Assembly (NCBI RefSeq): GCF_035920345.1
Contig: NZ_CP109149.1
Coordinates: forward strand, 9,548,001 to 9,612,000
DNA from: Nocardia vinacea
GTDB taxonomy: Bacteria; Actinomycetota; Actinomycetes; Mycobacteriales; Mycobacteriaceae
Length of the DNA: 64,000 nucleotides
Direction: 5' to 3'
Below the pieces are notes generated by a model that worked only from the letters and a program-made list of their open reading frames with translations, was not told the DNA's origin and did not search any database. A program made the translations under genes and the position numbers. Below, one piece after another: positions 26,701 to 37,864 of this stretch. The first letter of the stretch is position 1. Each line of letters opens with the position of its first letter.

Positions 26701-26714
26701 TGTGAGCGTTAACC
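26701..26714. promoter_or_regulatory. LacI-type operator in front of the lacI gene
   Basis: TGTGAGCGTTAACC repeats the 26583 site in inverted order and lies 48 bases before the chosen start of the regulator gene, which suits autoregulation. Confidence 0.65.
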
Positions 26715-26761
26715 TGGGGGAACCGGGACAACATATTCGGCGCGACGCTTGGAAGGTGGAT

Positions 26762-27832
26762 GTGAGGGACAGGGACGGATTTGCCGCCGGGGATACCTCA
26801 ACGGCGGTTCGGCCGACGGCTGCGCGCCCGGCGGTGATGACCGATGTCGCGAAACTCGCCGGAGTGTCCCATCAGACCGTCTCGCGGGTGCTCAACGGCA
26901 GCGCGAATGTGCGTCCGGAGACCCGTGAGCGGGTGCTGCGCGCCGTCGAACAACTCGGCTACCGCCCCAATGCCATGGCAAGGGGGCTGGTCAGCAGGCG
27001 CTCGAATATGCTCGGCGTGGTCAGTTTCGACACCATTCTGTACGGACCGGCGTGCACCCTACTCGGCATCGAACGCGCCGCTCGCACAGCGGGTTACGGT
27101 GTCAGCATCTTCGCCTTGGAGACAGTGGACCGCTCCAGTGTATTGGCGGCCGCGAACAGTCTGGCCGATCAGGGCGTCGACGGGATCATCGTCATCGCCC
27201 CGCAGATGGCCGCCGCGGCGGCACTGCACAATCTGCCCGAACGCCTGCTGGCCGTCGCGGTCGAGGCCGGCCAGGACAGCGGCTTGCCGTCGGTTTCGGT
27301 GGATCAGGTCGAGGGTGCCAGGCTGGCCGTGCAACACCTGCTCGATCTGGGGCACCGCACGGTATGGCAGGTCGCCGGTCCCAGCGACTGGCTGGAGGCA
27401 CGCGACCGAACCGAAGGCTGGCGTAGCACGCTGGAGGCCGCGGGCGCACCGATTCCCCCGTTGATCGGCGGTGATTGGAGTGCCCACTCCGGCTATGAAG
27501 CGGGCCTACTGCTCGCCGCGCAACCCGATGTGACCGCGGTATTCGCGGCCAACGACCAGATGGCGCTCGGCATGCTGCGCGCCTTCACCGAACGCGGCAT
27601 CCGGGTACCCGCCGACATCTCGGTGGTCGGTTTCGACGATATTCCGGAGGCCGCCTACCTCTCGCCGCCGTTGACGACCATCCGGCAGGACTTCGACGAG
27701 GTGGGCCGCCGCAGTATGCAGATGTTGTTGCGGCTGTTGGAATTCGACGGTGCCACCGCCGAACCGGCGTCGCCGTCGGTGCTGCCGACGCTGGTCACGC
27801 GCGACAGTACGGCGGCACCGGCCCAGCGGTGA
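26762..27832 (+). CDS. LacI family regulator of sugar uptake
   Basis: It is a LacI/GalR repressor of 356 residues. The helix-turn-helix MTDVAKLAGVSHQTVSRVLN is followed by the hinge RPNAMARGL and a periplasmic-binding-protein-like ligand domain ending ISVVGFDDIPEAAYLSPPLTTIRQDF (shown for position). The GTG at 26762 was chosen because GGAAGG lies five bases upstream; the longest frame starts at 26702, inside the operator, so it is rejected. The ATG at 26837 is another option. The gene sits between two sugar ABC operons whose promoters carry like operators, so it probably controls both. Confidence 0.87.
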   Translation: MRDRDGFAAGDTSTAVRPTAARPAVMTDVAKLAGVSHQTVSRVLNGSANVRPETRERVLRAVEQLGYRPNAMARGLVSRRSNMLGVVSFDTILYGPACTLLGIERAARTAGYGVSIFALETVDRSSVLAAANSLADQGVDGIIVIAPQMAAAAALHNLPERLLAVAVEAGQDSGLPSVSVDQVEGARLAVQHLLDLGHRTVWQVAGPSDWLEARDRTEGWRSTLEAAGAPIPPLIGGDWSAHSGYEAGLLLAAQPDVTAVFAANDQMALGMLRAFTERGIRVPADISVVGFDDIPEAAYLSPPLTTIRQDFDEVGRRSMQMLLRLLEFDGATAEPASPSVLPTLVTRDSTAAPAQR

Positions 27833-27839
27833 TGCGGGC

Positions 27840-29152
27840 TCAGGCCGCCGCGCGTTTCTTGTTGTAGACGTCGAATGCCACCGCGGCCAGCAGAACCAGG
27901 CCCTTGATGACCAACTGCCAGTCGCTGCCGACGCCGAGCATCGACATGCCGTTGTTCATCACACCCATCACCAGCGCCCCGACGATCGCGCCGACGACCG
28001 TGCCGATACCGCCGCTGGCCGACGCGCCACCGACGAATGCCGCGGCAATAGCATCGAGTTCGAAGTTCTGTCCAGCCTTCGGCGTCGCCGCGCCGAGCCG
28101 GGCCGCGAAGATGACACCCGCAAGCGCCGCGAGCACACCCATATTCACGAAAACCCAGAATGTATTGGCCTTGGTATTCACCCCGGACAGCTGTGCGGCT
28201 TTCTCATTGCCGCCGACGGCGTAGATCCGACGCCCGATCACCGAGCGGTTCATCACGAACGAATACAGCACGATCAACACGATCAAGATAACGCCGATAA
28301 TCGGAATCCCGTTGTAGGACGCCAATACGAAGCTGAATGCCAGAATGACCGCGCCGAGCGCCGCCGACTTCGCGATGAACAGCGAGCGCGGTCCGGCAGG
28401 CAGACCGTAGGAACGACGGCGTTGTCGCACCCGCCATTGCGACCACACCAGGGCGGCCACCGCGAGCACGCCGATGAGCAATGTCAATCCATTCAGCTCA
28501 CCGACACGCAGCCGGATAGCGATCCCGTTGAACCCCGCGAATTGAACGGCATGCAGCGGCAGCCAATTCGGGAGGTAACCGGCCGCGATATTCACGAAGC
28601 CCTGCGGGAACGGTCCGATCGACTGGCCCTCGAGCACCAGCTGCGCCAGACCACGGAACAGCAGCATGCCGCCGAGCGTGACGATGAATGCCGGAATCTT
28701 GACGTAAGCGATCCAATACCCTTGCCACGCACCGATGGCCGCGCCCATCACCACGGCCGCCAGCACGACCAGCGGCCACGGCCAGTGCCACTGCACGATG
28801 GCGATACCGGTAACCGCGCCGACCAGCGCGCACAGTGATCCAACCGATAGGTCGATGTGCCCGTTGATGATCACCAGCATCATCCCGATGGCGAGCACCA
28901 GGATGTAGCCGTTCTGCAGGATGACATTCGTGACATTGAGCGGCGTCAATAGGCTGACGCCGTCGGAAAGTTTCGCCGTGGTGAGGATTTGGAACAGCAG
29001 CGTGATCACCACGAGCGCCACGATCATGCCGTATTGGCGCACATTGCCGCGCAGGGTGCGGCGAAGGGCCGCGAGCGCGCCGACCTGTTTCTGCTCGACG
29101 GCCTTCGCGATGACCTCGGTGGAGTCGTCGTCTTCGAGCTTGTCCAACAACG

Positions 29153-29156
<4 letters not shown>
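27840..29156 (-). CDS. Multiple-sugar ABC permease (MmsB/GguB/XylH-like)
   Basis: It is a membrane permease of 438 residues with about ten to twelve hydrophobic segments. The long form of the RbsC family (over 400 residues) is the MmsB/GguB/XylH type. The core [20 protein letters not shown] and [21 protein letters not shown] are conserved. It overlaps the ATPase gene by four bases and is the last gene of the arabinose operon, ending seven bases from the converging lacI gene. Linkage to araBDA points to L-arabinose as the main substrate. Confidence 0.87.
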
Positions 29157-30706
<1,550 letters not shown>

Positions 30707-30727
30707 GCTGTGTCCTTCTGTGCATAC

Positions 30728-30779
30728 CCGAGGGGCCCTCCGTGGTTACGCAGGCTGCCTCCTCCGGGCCCTGACTCGG
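30728..30779. repeat. Hairpin element, copy A (also at 63401-63462)
   Basis: The outer stem CCGAG (30728-30732) pairs with CTCGG (30775-30779); the inner stem GGGCCC (30733-30738) pairs with GGGCCC (30766-30771); TGA (30772-30774) is left unpaired on the 3' side, and the loop is 27 bases. Copy B has different stem bases that still pair, the same TGA bulge and a loop of equal length sharing TGGTTACGCA. Copy A lies between the sugar-binding protein and ATPase genes, in the orientation opposite to them. It may be a dispersed palindromic repeat or a processing/attenuation hairpin. Confidence 0.75.
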
Positions 30780-30800
30780 CCATGCGGGGCCTTCCGGTCG

Positions 30801-31895
30801 TCAGGCGAAGTCGCGCTCGGAGTAGTAGCCGGAGTCGATCAGCACCTTCCGGTAGTTGTCCTTATCGACCGAGACCGGCTGCAGCAGATACGACGGCACC
30901 TTCTTGGCGCCGTTGTCGTAGGAGGTGGTGTCGTTGGTTTCCGGGGTGCCACTGGTCAAGATCGCATTGACCATCTGCACTGCGCGTTTGGCGAGGTCGC
31001 GGGTGTCTTTGAAAACGGTCATGGTCTGCTCGCCCGCGATGATCGACTTCACCGACGCCTTCTCGGCATCCTGACCGGTGACGACCGGCATCTTCTTATC
31101 GCCCCTGCCGTACCCGACCGCCTTGAGGGCCGAGACGATGCCGATACTGAGGCCGTCGTAGGGGGACAGCACCGCATCGATATTCGTGGTGGAGTAGTTG
31201 GCGCTGAGCAGGTTCTCCATCCGGGACTGGGCGGTGGCGCCGTCCCAGCGCAGCGTGGTCACCTGATCGATGGCGGTCTGCCCGGAGCGGACCACCAGTT
31301 TGCCGGAGTCGAGATAGGGCCGGATCACCGACATGGCGCCGTTGAAGAAGTAGTAGGTGTTGTTGTCGTCGGGGGAACCGGCGAACAGTTCGATCGAGAA
31401 CGGGCCTTTGCCATCCCGCAGTCCGAGCCGGTCCACGATGTAATTCGCCTCCAGCACACCGACTTTGAAGTTGTCGAAGGTGGCGTAATAGTCGACATTC
31501 GCGGTGTCGCGGATGAGTCGGTCGTAGGCGATCACCGCGATCTTGTTCGTCTTGGCCTGCTGCAGTACGCCGGTGAGCGATTTATTGTCGATCGCCGCGA
31601 TCACCAGTGCCTTGACGCCCCGGGTGATCATATTCTCGATTTGCGAAACCTGCGTTTCGATGACGTCCTCGGCGTACTGCAGATCGGTGTCGTAACCGAG
31701 GTCCTTGAACTGCTTGACGATATTGTTGCCGTCGGCGACCCAGCGTTCGGAGGATTTCGTCGGCATGGCGATGCCGATCATGCCGCCGGTCGCAGATGAA
31801 TTCCCGCTGTCCTCAACGGAGCACGCAGCAGCGGCCAACAGCGCGGCGACACCGGCGGCGCCGGCGAAGAGTCCGCGTCGGTTGATAGTGGGCAT
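30801..31895 (-). CDS. Sugar-binding lipoprotein of the arabinose importer (ChvE/MmsE-like)
   Basis: It is a 364-residue extracytoplasmic sugar-binding protein. The N-terminus has a twin-arginine-like NRRGLF, a hydrophobic stretch and the lipobox AAAC, so export by Tat and lipid anchoring are likely. The mature part ([57 protein letters not shown]) follows the ChvE type, which binds arabinose, glucose and galactose. The ATG at 31895 has AAGGAG eight bases upstream; a GTG two codons earlier is too close. It lies 16 bases after araA. Confidence 0.88.
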   Translation of the reverse strand: MPTINRRGLFAGAAGVAALLAAAACSVEDSGNSSATGGMIGIAMPTKSSERWVADGNNIVKQFKDLGYDTDLQYAEDVIETQVSQIENMITRGVKALVIAAIDNKSLTGVLQQAKTNKIAVIAYDRLIRDTANVDYYATFDNFKVGVLEANYIVDRLGLRDGKGPFSIELFAGSPDDNNTYYFFNGAMSVIRPYLDSGKLVVRSGQTAIDQVTTLRWDGATAQSRMENLLSANYSTTNIDAVLSPYDGLSIGIVSALKAVGYGRGDKKMPVVTGQDAEKASVKSIIAGEQTMTVFKDTRDLAKRAVQMVNAILTSGTPETNDTTSYDNGAKKVPSYLLQPVSVDKDNYRKVLIDSGYYSERDFA

Positions 31896-31911
31896 GGGCA
31901 CAACTCCTTGA

Positions 31912-33306
31912 CTAGACCTGGACGAACTCGATGCCGGCGAGCTGACAGAAGACCTGCCAGTCGGCGGCGTGGTGGCCGATATTCATGACCTGGTGATGCG
32001 GCCCGCCCGCGGTGAGCCAGCCGTCCATGCAGGCCCGAACGCCGCTCGCGGGGCGGAACTGGCCGTAGGGCATCTCCAGTGCGGGCAGTTCCTGGCTGTC
32101 GAGCACGGTGCCCTCGGCTACCACCAGCCGGAACTTTTCGCCGCCGAGCGAAACCAGACAGGCCAGCGTCGCGGGCCCGGGCCGGTAGCGGAACAGGAAG
32201 GTCGGCGGCTCGTCGAGATTGCCGATGCCGAGCTCGCGCCGGATCAGCCGGACCGGCTCATCGGTGCGCGCGATCCGCCAATTCCCCTCGCCCATATGGC
32301 TCATCAGGATCGAGTCGGACGGGAAGTCCATCGCATACATCTCGGTGAAATGGCCGTCGCCGATCAGCTGATGTCCCGCGTAGACCATGGCGGCTGCCAT
32401 CGCATCGCCTTCGGCGCCATAGCCGTACCCCTTGGCCATCAGACTCGATGCCGCGGCCAGCGGCAGCCGCTGGAACCGGCCGTCCTCGCCGATCGCGTCG
32501 AAATGTGTCGAGTACGCACCGTAGCCGCGGTCGGTGAGAATGCGTTCGATAGCGATCTGCATCCGGGCGTGGTCTTCGCGTTCCGCACCGGTCAGTGCGG
32601 GATCTATCACGAATTCCCGGTCCTCCCAAGCCATCAGCGCCGCTACATCGTCATCGGTCACCGCCTGGCAGCCGCGGTAGAGGTCGCCGGGTGCGACGAA
32701 GCTGATCTCCGGCCCGAGCGCCCGCAACAGCGCGTTCTCGTCGACGCGAATATCGCCCATATCGTTCATGGCATAGCCGAATACGCCGACCTTCAGCGAC
32801 CGCCAGGCGGTGACCGCGCGCGCGGCCCGCGCCCAACGATCAACGCGCACAGCGAATTCCGGTGTGCGCCAATCATCGGTCACGACGGTGAACGGACGGT
32901 CGGCGCGGACCATTGCATTCGCAGTGTCCTGAGCGCCGTGAATGCCCTGGTTGTAGGTCATATCCGCCATATCCCAGGCTGGGGTGACGGCCGGTTCGGG
33001 CTGAATGTTCGCCAGCAGCACCGGAAGTCGGTTTTCGTTGAACAACCGGGCCACCCGCATCGCCGGGCCGTAGGTGAGCATCACCACCATGACGCCGTCG
33101 AGATCGGCATTGACGAATTCGCGCATGACCGCCTCGGCGTCACGCCGGTCCTTGACAGGGCGTCCGACGGTCCAGTCGGCGAGATCGGCGAGTTGTTCGG
33201 CGATATCGTGGGCGTAGCGGTCCTGGCGCTCGGCGATGCCCGGGATCATGTCGTCGTAGAGGGCCTGCATGATGCCGAGTAGGCCGATGCGTGGTTTCGG
33301 GTTCAT
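31912..33306 (-). CDS. araA: L-arabinose isomerase
   Basis: It converts L-arabinose to L-ribulose with Mn2+. The product has 464 residues, somewhat shorter than the 500-residue E. coli enzyme and of the alternative actinobacterial/Firmicute type. Metal- and substrate-binding segments are visible in [31 protein letters not shown] and [19 protein letters not shown]. The start at 33306 begins [12 protein letters not shown]. It lies between araD (32 bases upstream) and the binding-protein gene in one operon. Confidence 0.88.
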   Translation of the reverse strand: MNPKPRIGLLGIMQALYDDMIPGIAERQDRYAHDIAEQLADLADWTVGRPVKDRRDAEAVMREFVNADLDGVMVVMLTYGPAMRVARLFNENRLPVLLANIQPEPAVTPAWDMADMTYNQGIHGAQDTANAMVRADRPFTVVTDDWRTPEFAVRVDRWARAARAVTAWRSLKVGVFGYAMNDMGDIRVDENALLRALGPEISFVAPGDLYRGCQAVTDDDVAALMAWEDREFVIDPALTGAEREDHARMQIAIERILTDRGYGAYSTHFDAIGEDGRFQRLPLAAASSLMAKGYGYGAEGDAMAAAMVYAGHQLIGDGHFTEMYAMDFPSDSILMSHMGEGNWRIARTDEPVRLIRRELGIGNLDEPPTFLFRYRPGPATLACLVSLGGEKFRLVVAEGTVLDSQELPALEMPYGQFRPASGVRACMDGWLTAGGPHHQVMNIGHHAADWQVFCQLAGIEFVQV

Positions 33307-33338
33307 CGAGGACGTACTCCTTTGTCGGCGGCCGGAAT

Positions 33339-34034
33339 TCAGTGCTGGCCGTATACGTTCTGGTAGCGGTCGTGCAGGCTGTCCACATCGGCCTGCGCGA
33401 TGGGGACCGGTTCGCCGAGTTGGCGCGCGATATGCACGGTGCGAGCCACGTCCTCGCACATGACGGCCGCCTTGACCGCGGCGCGGGCGTCGCGCCCGAC
33501 CGCGAAGACGCCGTGATTGCACATCAGGACGGCGGGGGAGCGGTGGCCCGACAGCGTCGCGACCACACCCCGGCCGATATCGTCGTTACCGATGAGCGCG
33601 AAGGGGCCGACCGGAATTTCGCCGCCGAACTCATCGGCCATGGCGGTCAGCGCGCACGGAATCGGTTCCGCGCGTGCGGCCCACGCGCTCGCGTAGGTCG
33701 AATGGGTATGCACCACACCGCCCACCTCGGGCATCGCCCGGTAGATATAGGCGTGCGCGGCGGTATCGCTGGACGGTGACAGATCGCCTTCGACCAGGTT
33801 GCCGTCGAAATCGCAGACCACCATCGAGTTCGGGGTGAGCTCGTCGTAGGACACGCCGCTCGGCTTGATGACCAGCAGCTGCTCGCCGGGTACCCGGGCG
33901 GAGACATTGCCCGAGGTCCACACCACCAGCCCCCAGCGCAGCAGTTCTCGATGCAGATCGACCAGCTGCTCACGCAGGCCGGTGATGGCGGTTCGCTCGG
34001 CCGTGCCTACTGTTCGCTCGCTGCGCTCGTTCAT
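33339..34034 (-). CDS. araD: L-ribulose-5-phosphate 4-epimerase
   Basis: It converts L-ribulose 5-phosphate to D-xylulose 5-phosphate, the last arabinose-specific step. The 231-residue class II aldolase-like protein has the phosphate loop TSGNVSAR, the zinc motif HTHSTYASAWA and the third zinc histidine in CNHGVFAVG. Its start overlaps the araB stop by four bases. The N-terminal extension MNERSERTVGTAER is longer than usual and may be partly untranslated; a start inside it cannot be ruled out. Confidence 0.88.
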   Translation of the reverse strand: MNERSERTVGTAERTAITGLREQLVDLHRELLRWGLVVWTSGNVSARVPGEQLLVIKPSGVSYDELTPNSMVVCDFDGNLVEGDLSPSSDTAAHAYIYRAMPEVGGVVHTHSTYASAWAARAEPIPCALTAMADEFGGEIPVGPFALIGNDDIGRGVVATLSGHRSPAVLMCNHGVFAVGRDARAAVKAAVMCEDVARTVHIARQLGEPVPIAQADVDSLHDRYQNVYGQH

Positions 34035-35701
34035 GCGGTGGCGACTTCCCTTCGTGCGTCGTTACGGATGCGCCGCAGCCGGTGCAACACTTCGGTGCCG
34101 CCGCGGCCGAAATGGTCGTGCAGGGCTTGGTATTCGGCGTAGATGGCCTCGTAGGCGGCGGCGCGGTCGGGATCGGGGAGGTAGGCGTTGCGATGCACCC
34201 GGCCCATCGCCTTGGCGGCGGCGCGGACATCCGGGTAGGCCCCGGCGGCGACAGCGGCATGGATGGCCGAGCCGAGCGCCGGGCCCTGATCCGAGCCGAT
34301 GATCGACAGCGGTAACCGCGTCACATCGGCATAGATCTGCATCAGCAACGAGTTCTTCAGCAGGCCACCGGCAATCACCAGTTCGCGAACGGGAACGCCT
34401 GCGGCATCGAAGGTTTCGATGATGGTGCGGGTACCGAAGGCGGTGGCCTCCAGCAATGCGCGATAGATGTCCTCGGGTTTCGTCGCAAGGGTGAGGCCGA
34501 CGAGGATCCCGGACAGATCGTGGTCGACGAGCACCGAGCGGTTTCCGCTGTGCCAGTCCAGCGCGACCAGGCCGTGCTCACCGACCCGCTGTCGCTGCGC
34601 CAACTCACTCAGATAGGCGTGCGCATCCATGCCACGCGCGGCGGCCTCGGCGTGATAGCGCTCCGGCAGCGACGAGTCGACGAACCAAGCGAAGATATCG
34701 CCGACCCCGCTCTGCCCCGCCTCGTATCCCCAACTGCCACTGATGATTCCGCCATCCACCACCCCGCACATCCCAGGCGCCTCGGCGAGGTGATCACTGT
34801 TCATGACATGGCAGGTGGAGGTGCCCATCACCGCGAGCAACTGCCCATTGTCGACAGCCTGCGCGGCGGGCGCGGTGACATGCGCGTCGACATTGCCCAC
34901 CGCGACCGCGATCCCAGGCCGCAGCCCCGTCCATCCCGCTGCCCGCTGGGTCAGGCCGCCGGCACGGCCTCCGAGCGGGGACAGCGGGTGGACCAGCTTG
35001 CCGACGGCGAAGTCGGCGAAGTCCGGATTCAGCGCGGCGAGATAGTCGCGGCTCGGCCAACTTCCGTCCTGGTGAATTCCCTTGTAACCAGCCGTGCAGA
35101 CGTTTCGCGTCTCCAGACCGCACAGCTGCCAGATAATCCAGTCCGCCGCCTCGATGAAACGCTCGGTCCGGGCATAGATCTGCGGATCCTCTTCCAACAT
35201 CTGCAGCGCCTTGGCGAACTCCCATTCCGCCGAGATCTTGCCCCCATAGCGGTTGATCCACGGCTCGGCCCGTTCGTGGGCGAGGGTGTTGATCCGATCC
35301 GCCTGCGCTTGTGCCGCATGGTGTTTCCACAACTTCGCATATGCATGCGGGCGCCCAGCGAACTCCGGCACCCGACACAACGGCGTCCCGTCAGCAAGCG
35401 TGGGCAGCACCGTGCACGCCGTGAAATCCGTAGCGATCCCAACGACATCGGCCGGGTCGACCCTCGAGTCGGCCAGCGCCTCCGGCACCGCCGTCCGCAA
35501 AACATCGAGGTAATCCTCGGGATCCTGCAACGCCCAATCCGGCGGAAGCTCAACGCCCGTCACGGGCAGGATGCGATCGATGACCCCATGCCGGTATTCG
35601 CTTACCGCGCTACCGAACTCGACCCCATCCCGCACCCTGACAACAAGTGCCCGCCCGGACAACGTCCCGAAGTCGACACCGACCACATACTCGTCCGCCA
35701 C
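34031..35701 (-). CDS. araB: L-ribulokinase
   Basis: It phosphorylates L-ribulose. It is a FGGY-family kinase of 556 residues, the usual length. The N-terminal GVDFGTLSGRALVV, the GIATDFTACTVLP stretch and the C-terminal IAGGLLKNSLLMQIYADVTRLPL (shown in part) are characteristic of AraB. It is the first gene of the minus-strand operon araB-araD-araA-binding protein-ATPase-permease. The upstream region has two LacI-type operators. Confidence 0.9.
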   Translation of the reverse strand: MADEYVVGVDFGTLSGRALVVRVRDGVEFGSAVSEYRHGVIDRILPVTGVELPPDWALQDPEDYLDVLRTAVPEALADSRVDPADVVGIATDFTACTVLPTLADGTPLCRVPEFAGRPHAYAKLWKHHAAQAQADRINTLAHERAEPWINRYGGKISAEWEFAKALQMLEEDPQIYARTERFIEAADWIIWQLCGLETRNVCTAGYKGIHQDGSWPSRDYLAALNPDFADFAVGKLVHPLSPLGGRAGGLTQRAAGWTGLRPGIAVAVGNVDAHVTAPAAQAVDNGQLLAVMGTSTCHVMNSDHLAEAPGMCGVVDGGIISGSWGYEAGQSGVGDIFAWFVDSSLPERYHAEAAARGMDAHAYLSELAQRQRVGEHGLVALDWHSGNRSVLVDHDLSGILVGLTLATKPEDIYRALLEATAFGTRTIIETFDAAGVPVRELVIAGGLLKNSLLMQIYADVTRLPLSIIGSDQGPALGSAIHAAVAAGAYPDVRAAAKAMGRVHRNAYLPDPDRAAAYEAIYAEYQALHDHFGRGGTEVLHRLRRIRNDARREVATA

Positions 35702-35711
35702 TGTGACGCTC

Positions 35712-35747
35712 CTAACAATGTTAACGCAAACATTGTTAGCGCGAACA
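35712..35747. promoter_or_regulatory. Two tandem LacI-type operators at the araB promoter
   Basis: TGTTAACGCAAACA (35719-35732) and TGTTAGCGCGAACA (35734-35747) stand one base apart, directly upstream of araB. They match the sites around the lacI gene in TGTKARCG. A perfect 9-bp inverted repeat, CTAACAATG (35712-35720) and CATTGTTAG (35731-35739), overlaps them. Confidence 0.75.
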
Positions 35748-35808
35748 TTTGCTCCGTGTCAAGCAGTCGCCGGTTTCGTACGTTGTGATCGCTCACGTGG
35801 AGTTCGAT

Positions 35809-35820
35809 CAAATCAGTTTG
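35809..35820. promoter_or_regulatory. Short inverted repeat, possible ArsR operator
   Basis: CAAA-TCAG-TTTG lies 24 bases before the ArsR-ArsC start, within ATCAAATCAGTTTGGTG, where an ArsR-family autoregulatory site is expected. A -10-like TATCCT follows at 35833. Confidence 0.45.
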
Positions 35821-35844
35821 GTGTATCCGCTGTATCCTGGAGTC

Positions 35845-36624
35845 GTGAGATCGTCGAGCCGAACCGCCCCGGCTTTCGTGCAGCTGGCCGCGCACCCGGT
35901 GCGGTGGCGGCTACTGACCGAACTGGCCGCCGGCGATTACCGGGTCCGTGAGCTGGTGAGTCTGGTGGGCGAGTCGCAGAATCTGGTCTCCTACCATCTG
36001 CGGTTGCTCCGCGACGGCGGGCTGGTTACCGCCACACGCAGCAGCTTCGACGGCCGCGACAGCTACTACCACCTCGATCTGGACCATTGCGCCGACCTGC
36101 TGGTCGGTACCGGCCCCGGACTGCATCCCGCCCTGCGGATGACACCCGCACCCCCCGGTTTCAACTCGGCCGTACCGATGGCGGTGCTGTTCGTGTGCAC
36201 GGGCAACAGCGCCCGCTCCACGATCGCCGAGGCCCTGCTGCGCAACCACACCGGCGGCCGAATCGATGTGACCAGCGCCGGCAGCCACCCCAAGCCGGAG
36301 ATGCACCCCGACACCGTGCGTGTGCTGCGCGACGAGTACGGGATCGATATCGCCGGCCAGCAGCCCCGGCACCTGGAAACGCTCGCAGGCCGGTGCTTCG
36401 ATGTGGTAATCACGTTGTGCGACAAGGCTCGTGAAGTCTGCCCCGAGTTCGGCGACAACACGTGGACGAGTCATTGGAGCATCCCCGATCCCGCGGCATC
36501 CGGTGCCGTCGGCGAGGATTCCTACGAAGTCTTCCGAGCCACCGCCGCCGAGATCGACACCCGCGTGCGCTTCGTTCTGTCGGTCCTTGCCGACCGCGCA
36601 ATCCAGCAGCAGGCCCGCCGATGA
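35845..36624 (+). CDS. ArsR-type regulator fused to an arsenate reductase
   Basis: Residues about 8-85 are a winged-helix ArsR domain (HPVRWRLLTELAAGDYRVRELVSLVGESQNLVSYHLRLLRDGGLV, quoted here only by its ends HPVRWRLL and LLRDGGLV). Residues about 112-255 are a low-molecular-weight phosphatase-type arsenate reductase with the C-x5-R loop CTGNSAR (C118, R124), and C192 and C199 in LCDKAREVCP as candidate redox partners. The canonical CVC arsenite site of ArsR is absent from the sensor helix. It would link sensing to reduction of arsenate to arsenite. The GTG at 35845 was chosen; a GTG at 35821 is in frame. No arsenite efflux gene is adjacent. Confidence 0.85.
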   Translation: MRSSSRTAPAFVQLAAHPVRWRLLTELAAGDYRVRELVSLVGESQNLVSYHLRLLRDGGLVTATRSSFDGRDSYYHLDLDHCADLLVGTGPGLHPALRMTPAPPGFNSAVPMAVLFVCTGNSARSTIAEALLRNHTGGRIDVTSAGSHPKPEMHPDTVRVLRDEYGIDIAGQQPRHLETLAGRCFDVVITLCDKAREVCPEFGDNTWTSHWSIPDPAASGAVGEDSYEVFRATAAEIDTRVRFVLSVLADRAIQQQARR

Positions 36625-36680
36625 CAGCGGTCATCCGGGGCGACCACGAGGAGTAGCGGAGCTGTCGCACTCCCATGCGG

Positions 36681-37403
36681 TCAAGCCGGGGAATGTGATC
36701 CGACCGGTTCTCCCGTATCCGGTTCCTCGATGCCGAGACGTGTGTCGATCAGCAGGCCGGCCACTCCGATCGCGATACAGACTGCGGAGACGGCGATCAG
36801 CGCTGGATCGGCGCGCCCGGTGAGCGCGTCGCCGAGAGCGACGAGGGCGATCGTGCCGGGAAGAGCGCCGATGGCGGTGGCGATCAGATAGGGCGTCAGC
36901 CGGATCGAGGAGATGCCGGCGCAAAAGTTGATGAGCCAGAAGGGGACCGGGCTGATCAGTCGCAATGACCCAACGGCGAGCCAGCCGCGACGGGCGAGGC
37001 GGCGGTCGACCGCCGCGACCGCCGGGTGGGTCAGCCGTGCGACGATCGCGTCGCGACCGATGGCACGCGCGAGCAGGAATGCCAGTGCCGCGCTGACCGT
37101 GGTGGCGGAGATCGCGATAGCGATGCCGACAACGGGGCCGAACAGGAGTCCGGCGCTGAGGGTGAACGGAACCCGCGGAAGGACGATGGTGGCCAGTGCG
37201 TGCGTCGCGAAGAACAACAAGGGCAACCACGGCCCGGCGGAGCGGGACCATTCTCGGATCTGTTCGGTATCCAGCTGCGGTATGAGCAGAGCACTTGCCG
37301 CAAACGCCGCGAAGAGCACCACGATGCCGATCAGCCTCGGATCGCGTAGCCGTCGCGCGCGGCCGCGTACTCCGATGGCAGTGCTGTAGTTGTGGACCGG
37401 CAT
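36681..37403 (-). CDS. VTT-domain (TVP38/TMEM64/DedA-like) membrane protein
   Basis: It is an integral membrane protein of 240 residues with about five to six hydrophobic segments. The core FTLSAGLLFGPVVGIAIAIS and GSLRLISPVPFWLINFCAG matches the VTT/SNARE-associated family, members of which scramble or transport lipids. It converges with the ArsR-ArsC gene and starts 11 bases after the VOC gene, so the two are probably co-transcribed. The exact function is unknown. Confidence 0.82.
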   Translation of the reverse strand: MPVHNYSTAIGVRGRARRLRDPRLIGIVVLFAAFAASALLIPQLDTEQIREWSRSAGPWLPLLFFATHALATIVLPRVPFTLSAGLLFGPVVGIAIAISATTVSAALAFLLARAIGRDAIVARLTHPAVAAVDRRLARRGWLAVGSLRLISPVPFWLINFCAGISSIRLTPYLIATAIGALPGTIALVALGDALTGRADPALIAVSAVCIAIGVAGLLIDTRLGIEEPDTGEPVGSHSPA

Positions 37404-37414
37404 GGTCGGTGCTC

Positions 37415-37825
37415 TCAGTGCGTTGCGTCGCGGGGAGCCGGTTGAAACAGCTCGACAAAGTTACCGGACGGGTCCAGCAGCAGAACCTGTTGTCCGCCAG
37501 GGCCGCTGAGGATGTCGTTGCGGAAGGTGACACCGGACGCCCGCAGTCGCGCGACTTCGCCGGCGATGTCGTCGACGATGAGCTGGATGCGGTTCCAGCC
37601 CCCGGGCTTCGGTGTCTCCCCGTCGGGCATCGCACGTGCCGCGGAGCTTTTGGGACCGGACAGTAGCAACTGCACTGAATCGCGTTTGACGGCAGCGAAA
37701 GCGGGGGCGGCGTCGAAGTCGACGGTGAATCCGAGGTGGGTGGTGTAGAAGTCGACAGCGGCCCGCACATCATCGATGAGATAGCGGACGCGGACACTGG
37801 CGAGTTCGGTCGGTGCGGTCGTCAT
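37415..37825 (-). CDS. VOC (glyoxalase/bleomycin-resistance) family protein
   Basis: It is a 136-residue vicinal-oxygen-chelate protein made of two beta-alpha-beta-beta-beta units: VRYLIDDVRAAVDFYTTHLGF begins the first and IQLIVDDIAGEVARLRASGV the second (parts quoted). GGQQVLLLDPSGNFVELFQP is the usual end, with the last metal-binding glutamate. It could be a small-molecule lyase or binding protein. A palindrome at 37865-37884 sits 40 bases upstream. The substrate is unknown. Confidence 0.85.
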   Translation of the reverse strand: MTTAPTELASVRVRYLIDDVRAAVDFYTTHLGFTVDFDAAPAFAAVKRDSVQLLLSGPKSSAARAMPDGETPKPGGWNRIQLIVDDIAGEVARLRASGVTFRNDILSGPGGQQVLLLDPSGNFVELFQPAPRDATH

Positions 37826-37864
37826 GGTCAGACCTCCTGGTTGCCTGTCGTTCTACCCGACAAT

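Noticed and set aside
26702..26761. Longest start for the LacI gene at 26702.
   Set aside because: It would place the start codon inside the operator at 26701-26714 and adds residues unlike any LacI N-terminus.
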